A stretch of DNA of 64,000 nt from Terriglobia bacterium. GTDB lineage: Bacteria; Acidobacteriota; Terriglobia; Bryobacterales; Bryobacteraceae. Location: positions 248,001-312,000 of the forward strand of contig JAIQFK010000005.1 in the NCBI GenBank assembly GCA_020073305.1, read 5' to 3'. The notes beneath the pieces are model-generated. The model worked only from the letters and a program-made list of their open reading frames with translations. It made no database searches and was not told where the DNA came from. The position numbers and the translations under genes are program-made. Below are positions 24,919 through 34,098 of the stretch, in pieces. Every line of letters begins with the position of its first letter. The first letter of the stretch is position 1.

Positions 24919-26742
24919 ATGCTACGCTCTAGCCTGAGAATGTTTCGGGCGATTGGCGTCGTGCTTCTCCTCGCGGCGGGAACCGGGGCGCGGCAAATGG
25001 ATGTCGGGGCCGTGGTGCTGGTGAACTCGCTGGCGCCGGACTACTCGGACTTTTCGGGAATCCTTGAACCGTACCTCGTTCATTTTGGAATCCCGTACTC
25101 GGTCCGCGATGTCTCTCAGCCGAACGCGTTCGTTGGCCTTGACGACTGCTCACTTGTGATCGTGGGTCACCGCGGGCTGGATGCGCCGCGCCGATTCATT
25201 ACCTCCGAGCATGAGGCGTCGCTCGTTGCTGCCATCAAGCATGGCACGGGACTGGTCAGTTTCGACGGCCTCCTTGCCAAGTGGGAGGGAAAGGACGCTG
25301 AGCCGATTTACTCCTACCCACGGGACATCTTAGGGCTGCTCTACGGAAAGGCCGGCGAGGCATCAGAGATTGCGATCGGCCTGGACGGCGCACATTACAT
25401 CGCGAATCAACGGGCAGTGCCGCGGACCGTGAAGCTCAAGGCCCCGATGCACGTTCCCGGCCTGAGACCGGGTGAGGGTGTGCGGGTGGTGGCGCGCGCG
25501 GGAGACGCACCGCTTGTCCTCGCAACACAGCTCGGCGAGGGCCGCGCGGTATTGTTCGCCTCGTATGACTGGGTGCGGCCGGAGATCAAGGGCAGGTTCT
25601 ACGGCCTGGATGATCTGGTATGGCGAGCACTTGTTTGGGCGGCGCGGAAACCATTCGTCATTCGCGGAATGCCCAAATTTCTTGCGCTTCGCGTGGACGA
25701 CGTCTCGGGATTTGGTATCGGCGCAAATCAGCACCTCGGTTGGATCGAGACCGCCAACCGGTACGGGCTGAAGCCGTGGGTGGGTGTGTTCATCGATGAC
25801 CTGCGCGAGGATCCTGTGGCTGTGCGCCGTCTGGCGAACCTGACGCAGCATGGCCTGGCCACGGCTTCCGTACACGCACGCCGCTGGAGGAAGTTTTTCT
25901 ACCTCGACGAACCGCTCGCAACCGACGACTTGAACAGAAACATCGCTGCCACGCCGTGGTCCGCGGAGAAGATGGCGGCGAACTGGGCCGAGGCCGAGAG
26001 GTTCTTCAAGGAAAATGGCATCGTCAAGTCCAGGCTGATCTTGCCGCACTTCTACGAATTCGCGCCAAATAACTTCGATGGCCTCAACCATTGGGGAGCG
26101 GATCTGGTGGGCACCGTCCTCGAACCGGGGCAAGGTTACGGAACACGGATGCCGAACGCGGGACCGTATCTGACGAACGAGACGCGGTCCTCAAATGGCG
26201 CCGACCCCATTTTCATCGCCGACTGGCTCAAAGTGCCGGGCCACCCGGAGTTCAATCACCAGTTCTTCAACTTCATCGCCGAAGTACGGGATGTCACCGG
26301 ATATGAATGGGCGCCCAGCGGCGTGCCCGTCGAAGAGGCCATCCGCCGTGGAGTCGAAGAGTCACGCCGGGAGTTCGACAGTCAGCTTCCTGCCGTGCTG
26401 TTCACGCATGAGTCCGACCATATCCAGCACCTTACGCCCGAAGCCTGGGAGCGCATTCTTGCGGGCGTCATGCGTGAGCTGAAAGAAGACGCCCCCATTC
26501 CTGTGACCCTGGATTTCGTTGGCCAGTATCTGCGCGCGCTGCATACGTCGCATATCCGGAGCGCACGCTATGACCCTGCCACCCGCGAAGGCGTCGTTGA
26601 AATCACGGGCACCAGCGACATCGCAACCGAGTTGTTCGTCTTCGAGGACGACACTAAATCGCCACGTGTACTCGAGGCGCCAGCCACGGGTCGTGTTAGC
26701 GAGGTCCGATGGGCTGCCGCTACTCTACCGGGTGCTCGCTGA
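24919..26742 (+). CDS. Exported polysaccharide-deacetylase-like protein
   Basis: 607 residues with an N-terminal signal segment (RMFRAIGVVLLLAAGTGA). The first third (about 25-230) resembles a glutamine-amidotransferase-like or ThuA-like Rossmann domain (VVLVNSLAPDYSDFSGIL, LVIVGHRGLDAP, GHGTGL-type turn at KHGTGLVSF). The middle third begins FLALRVDDVSGFG, the double-aspartate start typical of NodB/deacetylase-like barrels, with later histidines in SVHARRW, LPHFYEF and FTHESDHIQHL that could bind a metal. The exact substrate is unknown. It begins 16 bases after the candidate selenoprotein and may share its transcript. The last 23 bases overlap the end of the convergent hydrolase gene. Confidence 0.72.
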   Translation: MLRSSLRMFRAIGVVLLLAAGTGARQMDVGAVVLVNSLAPDYSDFSGILEPYLVHFGIPYSVRDVSQPNAFVGLDDCSLVIVGHRGLDAPRRFITSEHEASLVAAIKHGTGLVSFDGLLAKWEGKDAEPIYSYPRDILGLLYGKAGEASEIAIGLDGAHYIANQRAVPRTVKLKAPMHVPGLRPGEGVRVVARAGDAPLVLATQLGEGRAVLFASYDWVRPEIKGRFYGLDDLVWRALVWAARKPFVIRGMPKFLALRVDDVSGFGIGANQHLGWIETANRYGLKPWVGVFIDDLREDPVAVRRLANLTQHGLATASVHARRWRKFFYLDEPLATDDLNRNIAATPWSAEKMAANWAEAERFFKENGIVKSRLILPHFYEFAPNNFDGLNHWGADLVGTVLEPGQGYGTRMPNAGPYLTNETRSSNGADPIFIADWLKVPGHPEFNHQFFNFIAEVRDVTGYEWAPSGVPVEEAIRRGVEESRREFDSQLPAVLFTHESDHIQHLTPEAWERILAGVMRELKEDAPIPVTLDFVGQYLRALHTSHIRSARYDPATREGVVEITGTSDIATELFVFEDDTKSPRVLEAPATGRVSEVRWAAATLPGAR

Positions 26743-28666
26743 TCACACGGACCGGGGAACTAAGCGCGGTAAGGCGGTCCACGTCGGTCTCGTGCAAGAG
26801 GTCCAGGCAGAACAAGTCCGGCGCCGCATCATGCTCGACGGGTTTCTGTAACAGGTAGGCGAGACTGCGCATCCCACTGCGATTCACCACTTCTGAAAAC
26901 AGGTCAGGCTGAAGAGATGCGGCGATCAACGAGACCACCTGGCTGCGAATTCCGTTGCTCTCGATGCGGACCTTCTGTACATGCGCGCGCTCCTTCATCC
27001 AACGCGCCATTTCGCTGAGTACCGCTGTTTCCTCGGCGATGGGCCGCGCGCCCGTGCCGGAAACCAGTTGCAGCAAGTCCGGGGTGTCGTCCCCTTTCCA
27101 AGCGGGGCCGAAAAAGGGCAGATCGATGGCCAGCACCTGCTCGCCGCGATTGAGGCGATCGGCGATGATTTCGGCGGAAGCGCTCTTCCCCTTGTCGTCG
27201 AGGATCATCGTGACTGGCACGTTGCCGGACGCCACGATCGGTTTGAGCCACACCGCGGTGGCACTCAAGCCGTTCTCCATGCTGACCAGGTGCGACTTGG
27301 ATTCGATCCCGAGGTGTTTGCTGTTGGCGGTGGTCCAGACTCGCTCGATGTTGATAGGCCGGAATCGAATGAGGTTTTTCAGCTTCGCCCGCTCGGCGTC
27401 GCGCGCAGTGGAATCCGGAGCGAGCGGAGCGCGGCCGATCTGTCCGGCAAGTTGTCGCGCCAGATCAAGAATCGTCAGATTGTTTTCGGGCAGACCGACG
27501 CGCAGTTCCTCGTAAGTCTTGATCTCCGATGCGACGTCGGCGTCTTCTTCAAAACCCGGCAGCTTGAACTGGCTGCTGAAGAATCGATATACATGCGTCC
27601 GATTGTCCAGTTGATAATTGTGCGTGCCGGGGTCGCGGTTTTCGTGCCAGCTCAGTAGATCCTGTTTGCCGTAAAGGGCGAATATCGGCTGGATGGCATC
27701 GAAGACGAACGGTTTGGTCATGGCCGCTCGAAAGCAGCAGTTATCCTCCGCGTTATAGGTCAGATGGGTTGGCCGCGGCGCCATCATAGCCGTGAGGTGC
27801 GTGAAATCCACGCCATCAAACATGTCGGTGGCAGACTGCTCGACGTCGCCAAGATCCCCATATTCTTTGGCCTCCACACGGCTGGCGATCGACGAGTAAC
27901 CCGCGACCGGCGCGGCAGCTTTCACCCTCTCATCGAGAGAACTCAGGACGATCGTCTGCCATCCGCCGCCGGACAGGCCCGTCATGCCGATCCTGGCCCG
28001 GTCCGTGTTCGGGTGCTCGTAGAGATAATCCAGGCCCTTGCGCATGGCCAGGTAGAACAGGCCGACGCCATTGACGCCCACGACATCCAGGTGATGCGCG
28101 AACGAGTGCTGGTTTTCTTTGCGGTTCAGCTCGCCATAGAATAACCACTCCAGATTCAGAGCCAGAATCCCGTGCCGCGCGAACGTGATGCAACGTTTCT
28201 GTTTGTATTCGACCGACTTTCCCGGCGGACCGACGTGTCCGTTCACGTTCAAAATCGCGGGCACCTTGCCGCTCAGAGTCTCGGGTTCATATAACAGGGC
28301 AACCGACTGGAATCCCGGCACGATTTCATATCGAAGTTTTCGAATGCGGTATCCCTTGCCCTCGATGACTCCAACCTCTTCGAATTTCGGCGGCGCTTTG
28401 ACCCACTCGCGCGGCCATCCGTGAAAGACAACGTCGTCGACCAGATGCTGGCGCAGACGCGCGGACGCGGCCGTCCACTGCTCCGCACTCGAAGGAGACG
28501 GCGGCTTGGCAACACGATGAAGAATATACTGGCGAAGCTGGAAAACCGCGACCTGGGGCGCCACGATTTCGTCTTCGAGTATCGGCCGCAGGTAGCCCGC
28601 CTCGGTTTGGGCCCAAACGGGTGAGGTCAAAACGGTAAGTGTAAGGAGCGCTCGGCAGTTCATCAT
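26720..28666 (-). CDS. Exported alpha/beta hydrolase (acetyl-xylan-esterase-like)
   Basis: 648 residues. A signal peptide (MMNCRALLTLTVLTSPVWAQ) leads into a helical N-terminal region and then a hydrolase fold. The segment VPAILNVNGHVGPPGKS matches the oxyanion strand, and the nucleophile elbow GLSGGGWQT is preceded by TDRARIGMTG. A likely acid/histidine region is around QPIFALYGKQDLLSWHENRD and GTHNYQ. The C-terminal third (from about 400) resembles a second, degenerate hydrolase-like domain (VTMILDDKGKS, VLAIDLPFFGPAW) without a clear serine elbow. The family includes acetyl xylan and other carbohydrate esterases; substrate not known. It converges on the deacetylase-like gene with a 23-base overlap. 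Confidence 0.8.
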   Translation of the reverse strand: MMNCRALLTLTVLTSPVWAQTEAGYLRPILEDEIVAPQVAVFQLRQYILHRVAKPPSPSSAEQWTAASARLRQHLVDDVVFHGWPREWVKAPPKFEEVGVIEGKGYRIRKLRYEIVPGFQSVALLYEPETLSGKVPAILNVNGHVGPPGKSVEYKQKRCITFARHGILALNLEWLFYGELNRKENQHSFAHHLDVVGVNGVGLFYLAMRKGLDYLYEHPNTDRARIGMTGLSGGGWQTIVLSSLDERVKAAAPVAGYSSIASRVEAKEYGDLGDVEQSATDMFDGVDFTHLTAMMAPRPTHLTYNAEDNCCFRAAMTKPFVFDAIQPIFALYGKQDLLSWHENRDPGTHNYQLDNRTHVYRFFSSQFKLPGFEEDADVASEIKTYEELRVGLPENNLTILDLARQLAGQIGRAPLAPDSTARDAERAKLKNLIRFRPINIERVWTTANSKHLGIESKSHLVSMENGLSATAVWLKPIVASGNVPVTMILDDKGKSASAEIIADRLNRGEQVLAIDLPFFGPAWKGDDTPDLLQLVSGTGARPIAEETAVLSEMARWMKERAHVQKVRIESNGIRSQVVSLIAASLQPDLFSEVVNRSGMRSLAYLLQKPVEHDAAPDLFCLDLLHETDVDRLTALSSPVRVISEHPVE

Positions 28667-28710
28667 GAGAAGATGATTCTCTCACTGTTGGGGGCCCTGG
28701 TGATCCTGTG

Positions 28711-30498
28711 ATGCCGGCGCGTCAAGCCTTCGCGATTTTCTGTCTCTTGTTTCTCCTGGGCCTCGGCACCATGGCGGCCTGGCAAGCCACTCACGACACG
28801 CCGGGAAATTTCACCGACATCACGGCGGCCAGCGGCGTCCGTTTCCAGCACGTGGCGTCGCACACATCCCGGAAGTACCTGCCTGAGACGATGGGGTCGG
28901 GCGTGGCGCTGGTCGACTATGACAACGACGGCCGCCTCGACACCTTCCTGGTGAATGGAGCGCCTCTCGCCGATCCCACACCCAAAGGGACGATCCCGGA
29001 GAAAACGGGGCCGAAGCACTGGAACCGCCTCTTTCACCAGAAAAGCGACGGGACCTTCGAGGACGTGACGGAGAAGGCGGGGCTGCAGGGGACCGGCTAC
29101 GGAATGGGCGTTGCGGTGGGCGACTATGACAACGATGGTTTTGAAGACCTCTACGTGACTGCCTATGGCGGCAACAAGCTCTATCACAACAATGGCGATG
29201 GCACGTTCGCGGACGTGACGGCGCAGGCGGGCGCGGGCGGCAGCGGCTGGTCAACCGGCGCGGCCTGGGTGGATCTGGATAACGACGGGCTGCTGGATCT
29301 GGTGGTGCTGCGCTATCTGCAATGGGACTTCGACGACATCTGGTGTGGAGAACACAAGGAAGGCTTTCGTGCCTATTGCCACCCCGATACGTTCCGGGGC
29401 ATTGCGCCTCTGGTCTATCACAACAATGGCGACGGCCGGTTCACCGAAGTCGGGCAGAAGACCGGTCTGGCCATTCCGGGCAAGGGCCTGGGCATTGCCC
29501 TCGCGGATTACGATGGCGATGGCCACATCGACCTCTTCGTTGCCAACGATTCGATGCCCGAATTCCTGTTCCACAACAAAGGGGATGGCACGTTCGAAGA
29601 AAGAGGTCTGCTCGCGCAAGTTGCCGTGGACGAAGATGGCCGCACCTACGCCGGCATGGGCGTGGACTTTGAAGACTTCAACAACGACGGACTTCCGGAC
29701 CTGGTGGTGGATAACCTGGCCAACCAGATGTACGCGATTTATCAAAACGCCGGCGACGGCACGTTTACTTACACCACCCGGGGGTCCGGCATCGGCCGCA
29801 TGACGATGCTGCACTCCGGGTGGGGGCTCCGGCTGATCGACTACGACAATGACGGCTGGAAGGATCTGCTGATCGCGCAAGGGCACGACCTGGACACCAT
29901 CGATCTGACGAATCCTCAACTGCACTACCGCGAGCCGATGTTGCTGGCGCGGAATACCGGACATGGTTTCGTGGATGTCTCGGCGGCGTCGGGCAGCATC
30001 TTTCATGAAGCGTGGGCGGGCCGCGGGCTGGCCACTGGAGACATCGACAACGACGGACGCATTGACGCGGTGGTGTCCACCAATGACGGGCCGGCGCACG
30101 TGATTCGCAACGAAACGAAGACGGACAACCACTGGCTGACTCTCAAACTGGTGGGCCACAAGAGCAACCGCGATGCGATCGGCTCTGCCGTGAAGATTGT
30201 TACAGCGAAGGGCGCGCAATACGCGACGGTCACGACGGCGAGCAGCTACCTTTCCTCGAGCGACAAGCGAGTCCACTTCGGCCTTGGAGACGAGGCCGCC
30301 GTCCGGACGCTTGAAATCCGCTGGCCGAGCGGTATTCATCAGGTGCTGAAGGACGTCCGCGCCGACCAGTTTCTGCAGGTGGATGAACCGGCGACGACGC
30401 AGAGGAGTGCCGCGTGTGCCGTCAGCGCTTCGATGGCATGTATGGCACGAAACCTCGCGCCTTCGTCCTCAGTTGGTAAACCGAGGTCGTCGCCGTGA
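28711..30498 (+). CDS. Exported FG-GAP/VCBS repeat protein with ASPIC/UnbV C-terminal domain
   Basis: About 595 residues. An N-terminal hydrophobic segment (FAIFCLLFLLGLGTMAAW) serves as signal or anchor. Six or more calcium-binding propeller repeats follow, with the pattern DYDNDGRLDTFLVNG, DYDNDGFEDLYVTAYG, DLDNDGLLDLVVL, DYDGDGHIDLFVAND and DIDNDGRIDAVVS. The ASPIC/UnbV domain is at about 465-550 (WLTLKLVGHKSNRDAIGSAVKI, HFGLGDEAAVRTLEIRWPSG). Such proteins are abundant in acidobacteria and planctomycetes and are thought to be extracellular binding proteins. The last ~30 residues are unlike the family and overlap the convergent SMP-30 gene by 77 bases, so a lost original stop is possible. 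A GTG at 28708 directly precedes the chosen ATG. Confidence 0.85.
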   Translation: MPARQAFAIFCLLFLLGLGTMAAWQATHDTPGNFTDITAASGVRFQHVASHTSRKYLPETMGSGVALVDYDNDGRLDTFLVNGAPLADPTPKGTIPEKTGPKHWNRLFHQKSDGTFEDVTEKAGLQGTGYGMGVAVGDYDNDGFEDLYVTAYGGNKLYHNNGDGTFADVTAQAGAGGSGWSTGAAWVDLDNDGLLDLVVLRYLQWDFDDIWCGEHKEGFRAYCHPDTFRGIAPLVYHNNGDGRFTEVGQKTGLAIPGKGLGIALADYDGDGHIDLFVANDSMPEFLFHNKGDGTFEERGLLAQVAVDEDGRTYAGMGVDFEDFNNDGLPDLVVDNLANQMYAIYQNAGDGTFTYTTRGSGIGRMTMLHSGWGLRLIDYDNDGWKDLLIAQGHDLDTIDLTNPQLHYREPMLLARNTGHGFVDVSAASGSIFHEAWAGRGLATGDIDNDGRIDAVVSTNDGPAHVIRNETKTDNHWLTLKLVGHKSNRDAIGSAVKIVTAKGAQYATVTTASSYLSSSDKRVHFGLGDEAAVRTLEIRWPSGIHQVLKDVRADQFLQVDEPATTQRSAACAVSASMACMARNLAPSSSVGKPRSSP

Positions 30499-31408
30499 TG
30501 TAGAGCGTGCGGAAGTCGGAATCACCCCAGGCGAGATTGGCCGGCTGCTCCGGCACGACAATCGTGCCCAGGTGATTTCCGCTTGCATCCCAAACCCAGA
30601 TTCCGAGCGGACCGGTCACAAAGAGGTTGCCTTTGCGATCCACCTTCATGCCGTCGGGAACGCCCGATCGCGGCGGCCCTTCTTCCTTCCCGAATAGCCG
30701 CCCGTTCGTCAGCTCTCCGCTGGAACCGACGTCGTAGATGCGAATCTCACGCGTCTTGCTGTCGTCGATATACAGGCGCAGTCCATCCGGGGAGAATGCC
30801 AGACCGTTCGGCTGAACGAGATCCTGGGTCAGCAGCCGCACCGATCCATCCGCGCCAAGCCGGTAGACGCCTTGAAACGGGATCTCCTGCTGCTGGCCCT
30901 TTGGCAAGTCGAGCGTGGGATCGGTGAAATAAAGGGCGCCATCCGGCCCGAGCACGACATCGTTGGGACTGTTGAATCGTTTGCCTTCGTACTTATCGGC
31001 AAGGACGCGGTAGGAGCCATCGGGTTGAACTTCCACGATTGCCCGCAGCACGCTGGCCGTGGTGATTAACCGGTGGTTGCGGTCCAGAGTGCTGCCGTCC
31101 GGGTCCCCGGTTTCGAACACGGCTGCCTGTCTTCCATCCGGGAAAACGCGAAAAATCTTGTTCTGCTCTTCATCGCTGACAAACAAGTATCCGTTGGGAT
31201 CCCACACCGGGCCCTCGGTAAACCCGAATCCGCCGGCGACTTTTCGAAGCTTGGCACGCCGGTCGATCAATTTCCAGAACTGCGGCGATTCCGCTTTCAA
31301 TTCGAACTGGCGTTTGGGTCGTGATTGAGCTGCCAATCGAGCGCCGGGCTGGAAAGCCAGACATGCAGCGGCAAGGGTCACAAAGATCCGTTTCCGATGG
31401 TTGAGCAT
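30422..31408 (-). CDS. Exported SMP-30/gluconolactonase-family protein
   Basis: 328 residues. A signal peptide (KRIFVTLAAACLAFQPGARLAAQ) is followed by a six-bladed propeller: GFTEGPVWDPNGYLFVSDEEQNKIFR carries the metal-binding glutamate, FNSPNDVVLGPDGALYFTDP the asparagine, and GVPDGMKVDRKGNLFV the aspartate. These are the hallmarks of calcium/zinc-dependent lactonases of the SMP-30 group that hydrolyse sugar lactones. Export suggests action on lactones in the periplasm. The start at 31408 is chosen because AGGGA lies 6 bases before it and the signal peptide begins there, although the frame is open to 31639. It overlaps the end of the FG-GAP gene by 77 bases. Confidence 0.88.
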   Translation of the reverse strand: MLNHRKRIFVTLAAACLAFQPGARLAAQSRPKRQFELKAESPQFWKLIDRRAKLRKVAGGFGFTEGPVWDPNGYLFVSDEEQNKIFRVFPDGRQAAVFETGDPDGSTLDRNHRLITTASVLRAIVEVQPDGSYRVLADKYEGKRFNSPNDVVLGPDGALYFTDPTLDLPKGQQQEIPFQGVYRLGADGSVRLLTQDLVQPNGLAFSPDGLRLYIDDSKTREIRIYDVGSSGELTNGRLFGKEEGPPRSGVPDGMKVDRKGNLFVTGPLGIWVWDASGNHLGTIVVPEQPANLAWGDSDFRTLYITATTSVYQLRTKARGFVPYMPSKR

Positions 31409-31529
31409 TGTGGTCCCTTGGAGTTTATCAGGTGGTTTGGATACATCTTCAGAACTTTTGCGAACTTTTGCCATTGCCGAGCGTATCATTCCGTAGATCG
31501 CCATAAGCTTGGCCATCGGAGAGTGGACC

Positions 31530-33998
31530 ATGGGATCTTTCCGCATGCAAACGAGGCACGTGGTACGCAGGCTGATGCGATCGCCGATGTTCACGGCGAT
31601 CACGCTGCTCACCCTGGCGATCGGCATCGGCGCCAACACCGCGATATTCAGTGTCCTGGAGGGGGTCCTTCTCCAACCGCTCCCCTACCCCAATCCCGAC
31701 CAGCTCATCGGCGTGTGGGAAACGGCTCCAGGCGTAGGTATGCCGGAAGTGAACGCGTCGCCCGCAACCTACTTCACTTTCCGCGAGGAGAACCGGACCT
31801 TCCAGGACACAGGCCTTTGGCGCAGCGATTCGGTGAGCGTTACGGGCCTGGCTGAGCCCGAACAGGTGGATGCGCTGGAAGTGACCGGCGGCACCCTGCC
31901 GATCCTGGGCGTGCAGCCCATCCGCGGACGCTGGTTCACGCGCAAGGACGATTCACCTGGCAGTCCGCAGACGATGATGCTGGCGTACGGATACTGGCAG
32001 CGCAGATTCGGCGGCGACCCGTCGGTGATCGGCCGAAGAATTACGATCGATGGAAGCGCCCGGGAACTCATCGGCATCATGCCGCAGAGTTTCCGCTTCA
32101 TGAATCGCAACCCGGCGGTCATCCTGCCGTTCCAGCTCAACCGCAACGATGCCTTTATCGGTAATTTCAGCTACCAGAGCATCGCACGGCTCAAGCCCGG
32201 AGTGACGCTCGCGCAGGCCAACGCGGATGTCGCGCGGATGATCCCGCTGATGTCCCAGAAGTTCCGCCCAGCTCCCGGGATGAGTCTCGAGATGTTCTCG
32301 CAGGCGCGGTTTGGTCCAAATCTGCGGCCGTTGATGCAGGACGTAGTCGGAGACATTGGAAAAGTGTTGTGGGTGCTGATGGGGACGGTCGGCATTGTGC
32401 TATTCATCGCCTGCGCCAACGTAGCCAACTTGCTCCTGGTCAGAGCTGAGGGGCGCCAGCAGGAACTCGCCATCCGCGGGGCCCTTGGAGCGAGCCGGCC
32501 GCAGATCGCCGGTGAACTCCTGCTGGAGAGCGTGACTCTCGGGCTGGTGGGCGGCACGCTCGGGGTGGGACTCGCCTACGCCGCGCTCCGATTGCTGGTG
32601 GCCATTGGGCCATCGAATCTCCCACGGCTCGATGAAATTTCGATCGACCAGCCGGTCCTGCTTTTCGCGCTGGCCGTCTCCGTGGTGGCCGGACTCCTGT
32701 TCGGCCTGATTCCGGTGTTTAAGTATGCGGGAGCGCAACTGGGCGCCGCCCTCCGGCAGGGAGGCCGTACGTTGAGTGAGGGCCGGGAACGTCACCGCGC
32801 GCGCAGCGTCCTGGTCGTCGTGCAGGTTGCCCTGGCTCTGGTTCTGCTGGTCAGTTCGGGGCTCATGATTCGTACCGTGCGGGCGCTCAGGCAGGTCCAG
32901 CCCGGGTTTACGCAGCCGGAACAGATCCTGACGCTGCACGTCTCCATTCCGGATGCGCAGGCGCCGAAACCCGAACAGGTCGTCCGCATTTACAACGACA
33001 TGATCGAGCGTATCTTGGCGATTCCGGGAGTTACCTCGGCAGGCCTCTCCAACTCCATCACCATGGATGGATACAACGATAATGATCCCATTTTTGCGGA
33101 AGACCATGTTTACTCCGAAAGGACGATACCGCCCTTGCGCCGGTTCAAGTTCGTTTCTCCCGGCTTGTTCAAAACCATGGGCAATCCCCTGCTGGCGGGC
33201 CGCGATCTGACATGGACGGACGTCTATGAGAAGCGCCCGGTCATTCTGATTTCCGAGAACCTGGCGCGCGAACTATGGCCGGCTCCCGCAGCCGCGCTCG
33301 GCAAGCGGGTCCGCGAAAACCCGAAGGCGTCATGGCGCGAAATCGTCGGCGTGGTGGGGAACGAGCGCGACGACGGCGTTCATCAGAAAGCTCCAACCAT
33401 CGCGTACTGGCCAATGATGGTGAAGGACTTTTGGGGTGAACCCGTCATGGCACAAAGAGGTCTGGCTTTCGCCGTCCGCAGCAGTCGAGCCGGCTCCGCC
33501 AGCTTCCTCAAGGAAATCCAGCGAGCGGTTTGGTCAGTGAATCCGGATCTTCCGATTGCGGACGTTCACACGGTGAAAGAAATCTACGACCGTTCCATGG
33601 TACGAACATCGTTCACGCTGGTGATGCTCACTATCGCGGCTGGGATGGCGCTGCTGCTCGGTGTGGTCGGCATCTACGGGGTCATTTCGTATTCCGTGTC
33701 GCAGAGGACCCGGGAGATTGGGATACGCATCGCCCTTGGTGCACCGCAGCAAACGGTGCGGCAGATGTTCGTTCGCCACGGACTCCTGCTTGCGGGGATC
33801 GGCCTCATGTGCGGACTCGGCGCGGCGTTGGCGCTCACTCGCTTGATGTCCGCACTCCTGTTCAACGTCAGCCCGCTCGATCCGATGACGTACGGCGCCG
33901 TGTCCCTCGTCCTGTTCGCGGCGGCTTTTCTGGCGAGTTACATTCCCGCTCATCGGGCGACGGCGATCTCGCCGCTGGATGCGCTACGAGCAGAGTAA
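31530..33998 (+). CDS. ABC-type permease, acidobacterial duplicated orphan permease family
   Basis: 822 residues from the ATG at 31530, which has GGAG 8 bases before it. Two copies of the MacB/FtsX-type permease unit: the first starts RRLMRSPMFTAITLLTLAIGIGANTAIFSV, has a MacB-type periplasmic domain and helices near VLWVLMGTVGIVLFIACANVANLLLVR; the second ends with LTIAAGMALLLGVVGIYGVISYSVSQRTREIGIRIALGA and a C-terminal PLDALRAE. This is the layout of the family named from Acidobacteria (TIGR03434), which occurs in many copies without an adjacent ATPase. No ATP-binding gene is next to it here. Substrate unknown; lipoprotein, peptide or antibiotic export is typical for MacB relatives. Confidence 0.92.
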   Translation: MGSFRMQTRHVVRRLMRSPMFTAITLLTLAIGIGANTAIFSVLEGVLLQPLPYPNPDQLIGVWETAPGVGMPEVNASPATYFTFREENRTFQDTGLWRSDSVSVTGLAEPEQVDALEVTGGTLPILGVQPIRGRWFTRKDDSPGSPQTMMLAYGYWQRRFGGDPSVIGRRITIDGSARELIGIMPQSFRFMNRNPAVILPFQLNRNDAFIGNFSYQSIARLKPGVTLAQANADVARMIPLMSQKFRPAPGMSLEMFSQARFGPNLRPLMQDVVGDIGKVLWVLMGTVGIVLFIACANVANLLLVRAEGRQQELAIRGALGASRPQIAGELLLESVTLGLVGGTLGVGLAYAALRLLVAIGPSNLPRLDEISIDQPVLLFALAVSVVAGLLFGLIPVFKYAGAQLGAALRQGGRTLSEGRERHRARSVLVVVQVALALVLLVSSGLMIRTVRALRQVQPGFTQPEQILTLHVSIPDAQAPKPEQVVRIYNDMIERILAIPGVTSAGLSNSITMDGYNDNDPIFAEDHVYSERTIPPLRRFKFVSPGLFKTMGNPLLAGRDLTWTDVYEKRPVILISENLARELWPAPAAALGKRVRENPKASWREIVGVVGNERDDGVHQKAPTIAYWPMMVKDFWGEPVMAQRGLAFAVRSSRAGSASFLKEIQRAVWSVNPDLPIADVHTVKEIYDRSMVRTSFTLVMLTIAAGMALLLGVVGIYGVISYSVSQRTREIGIRIALGAPQQTVRQMFVRHGLLLAGIGLMCGLGAALALTRLMSALLFNVSPLDPMTYGAVSLVLFAAAFLASYIPAHRATAISPLDALRAE

Positions 33999-34085
33999 CG
34001 CCAAGGACTCGTGTAGCAGGCGTCCTGGACGCGACATATCTTTGACTGGCCATAAGATAGCCAACAAGGGACCTTGCCTGCGTGT

Positions 34086-34091
34086 TAACAT
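34086..34091 (+). promoter_or_regulatory. -10 box (TAACAT) 7 bases before the ATG at 34099
   Basis: TAACAT ends 7 bases before the start codon and no ribosome-binding site lies between, so the glycosyltransferase mRNA may be leaderless. The -35 region is weak. Confidence 0.35.
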
Positions 34092-34098
34092 TCTTTAA

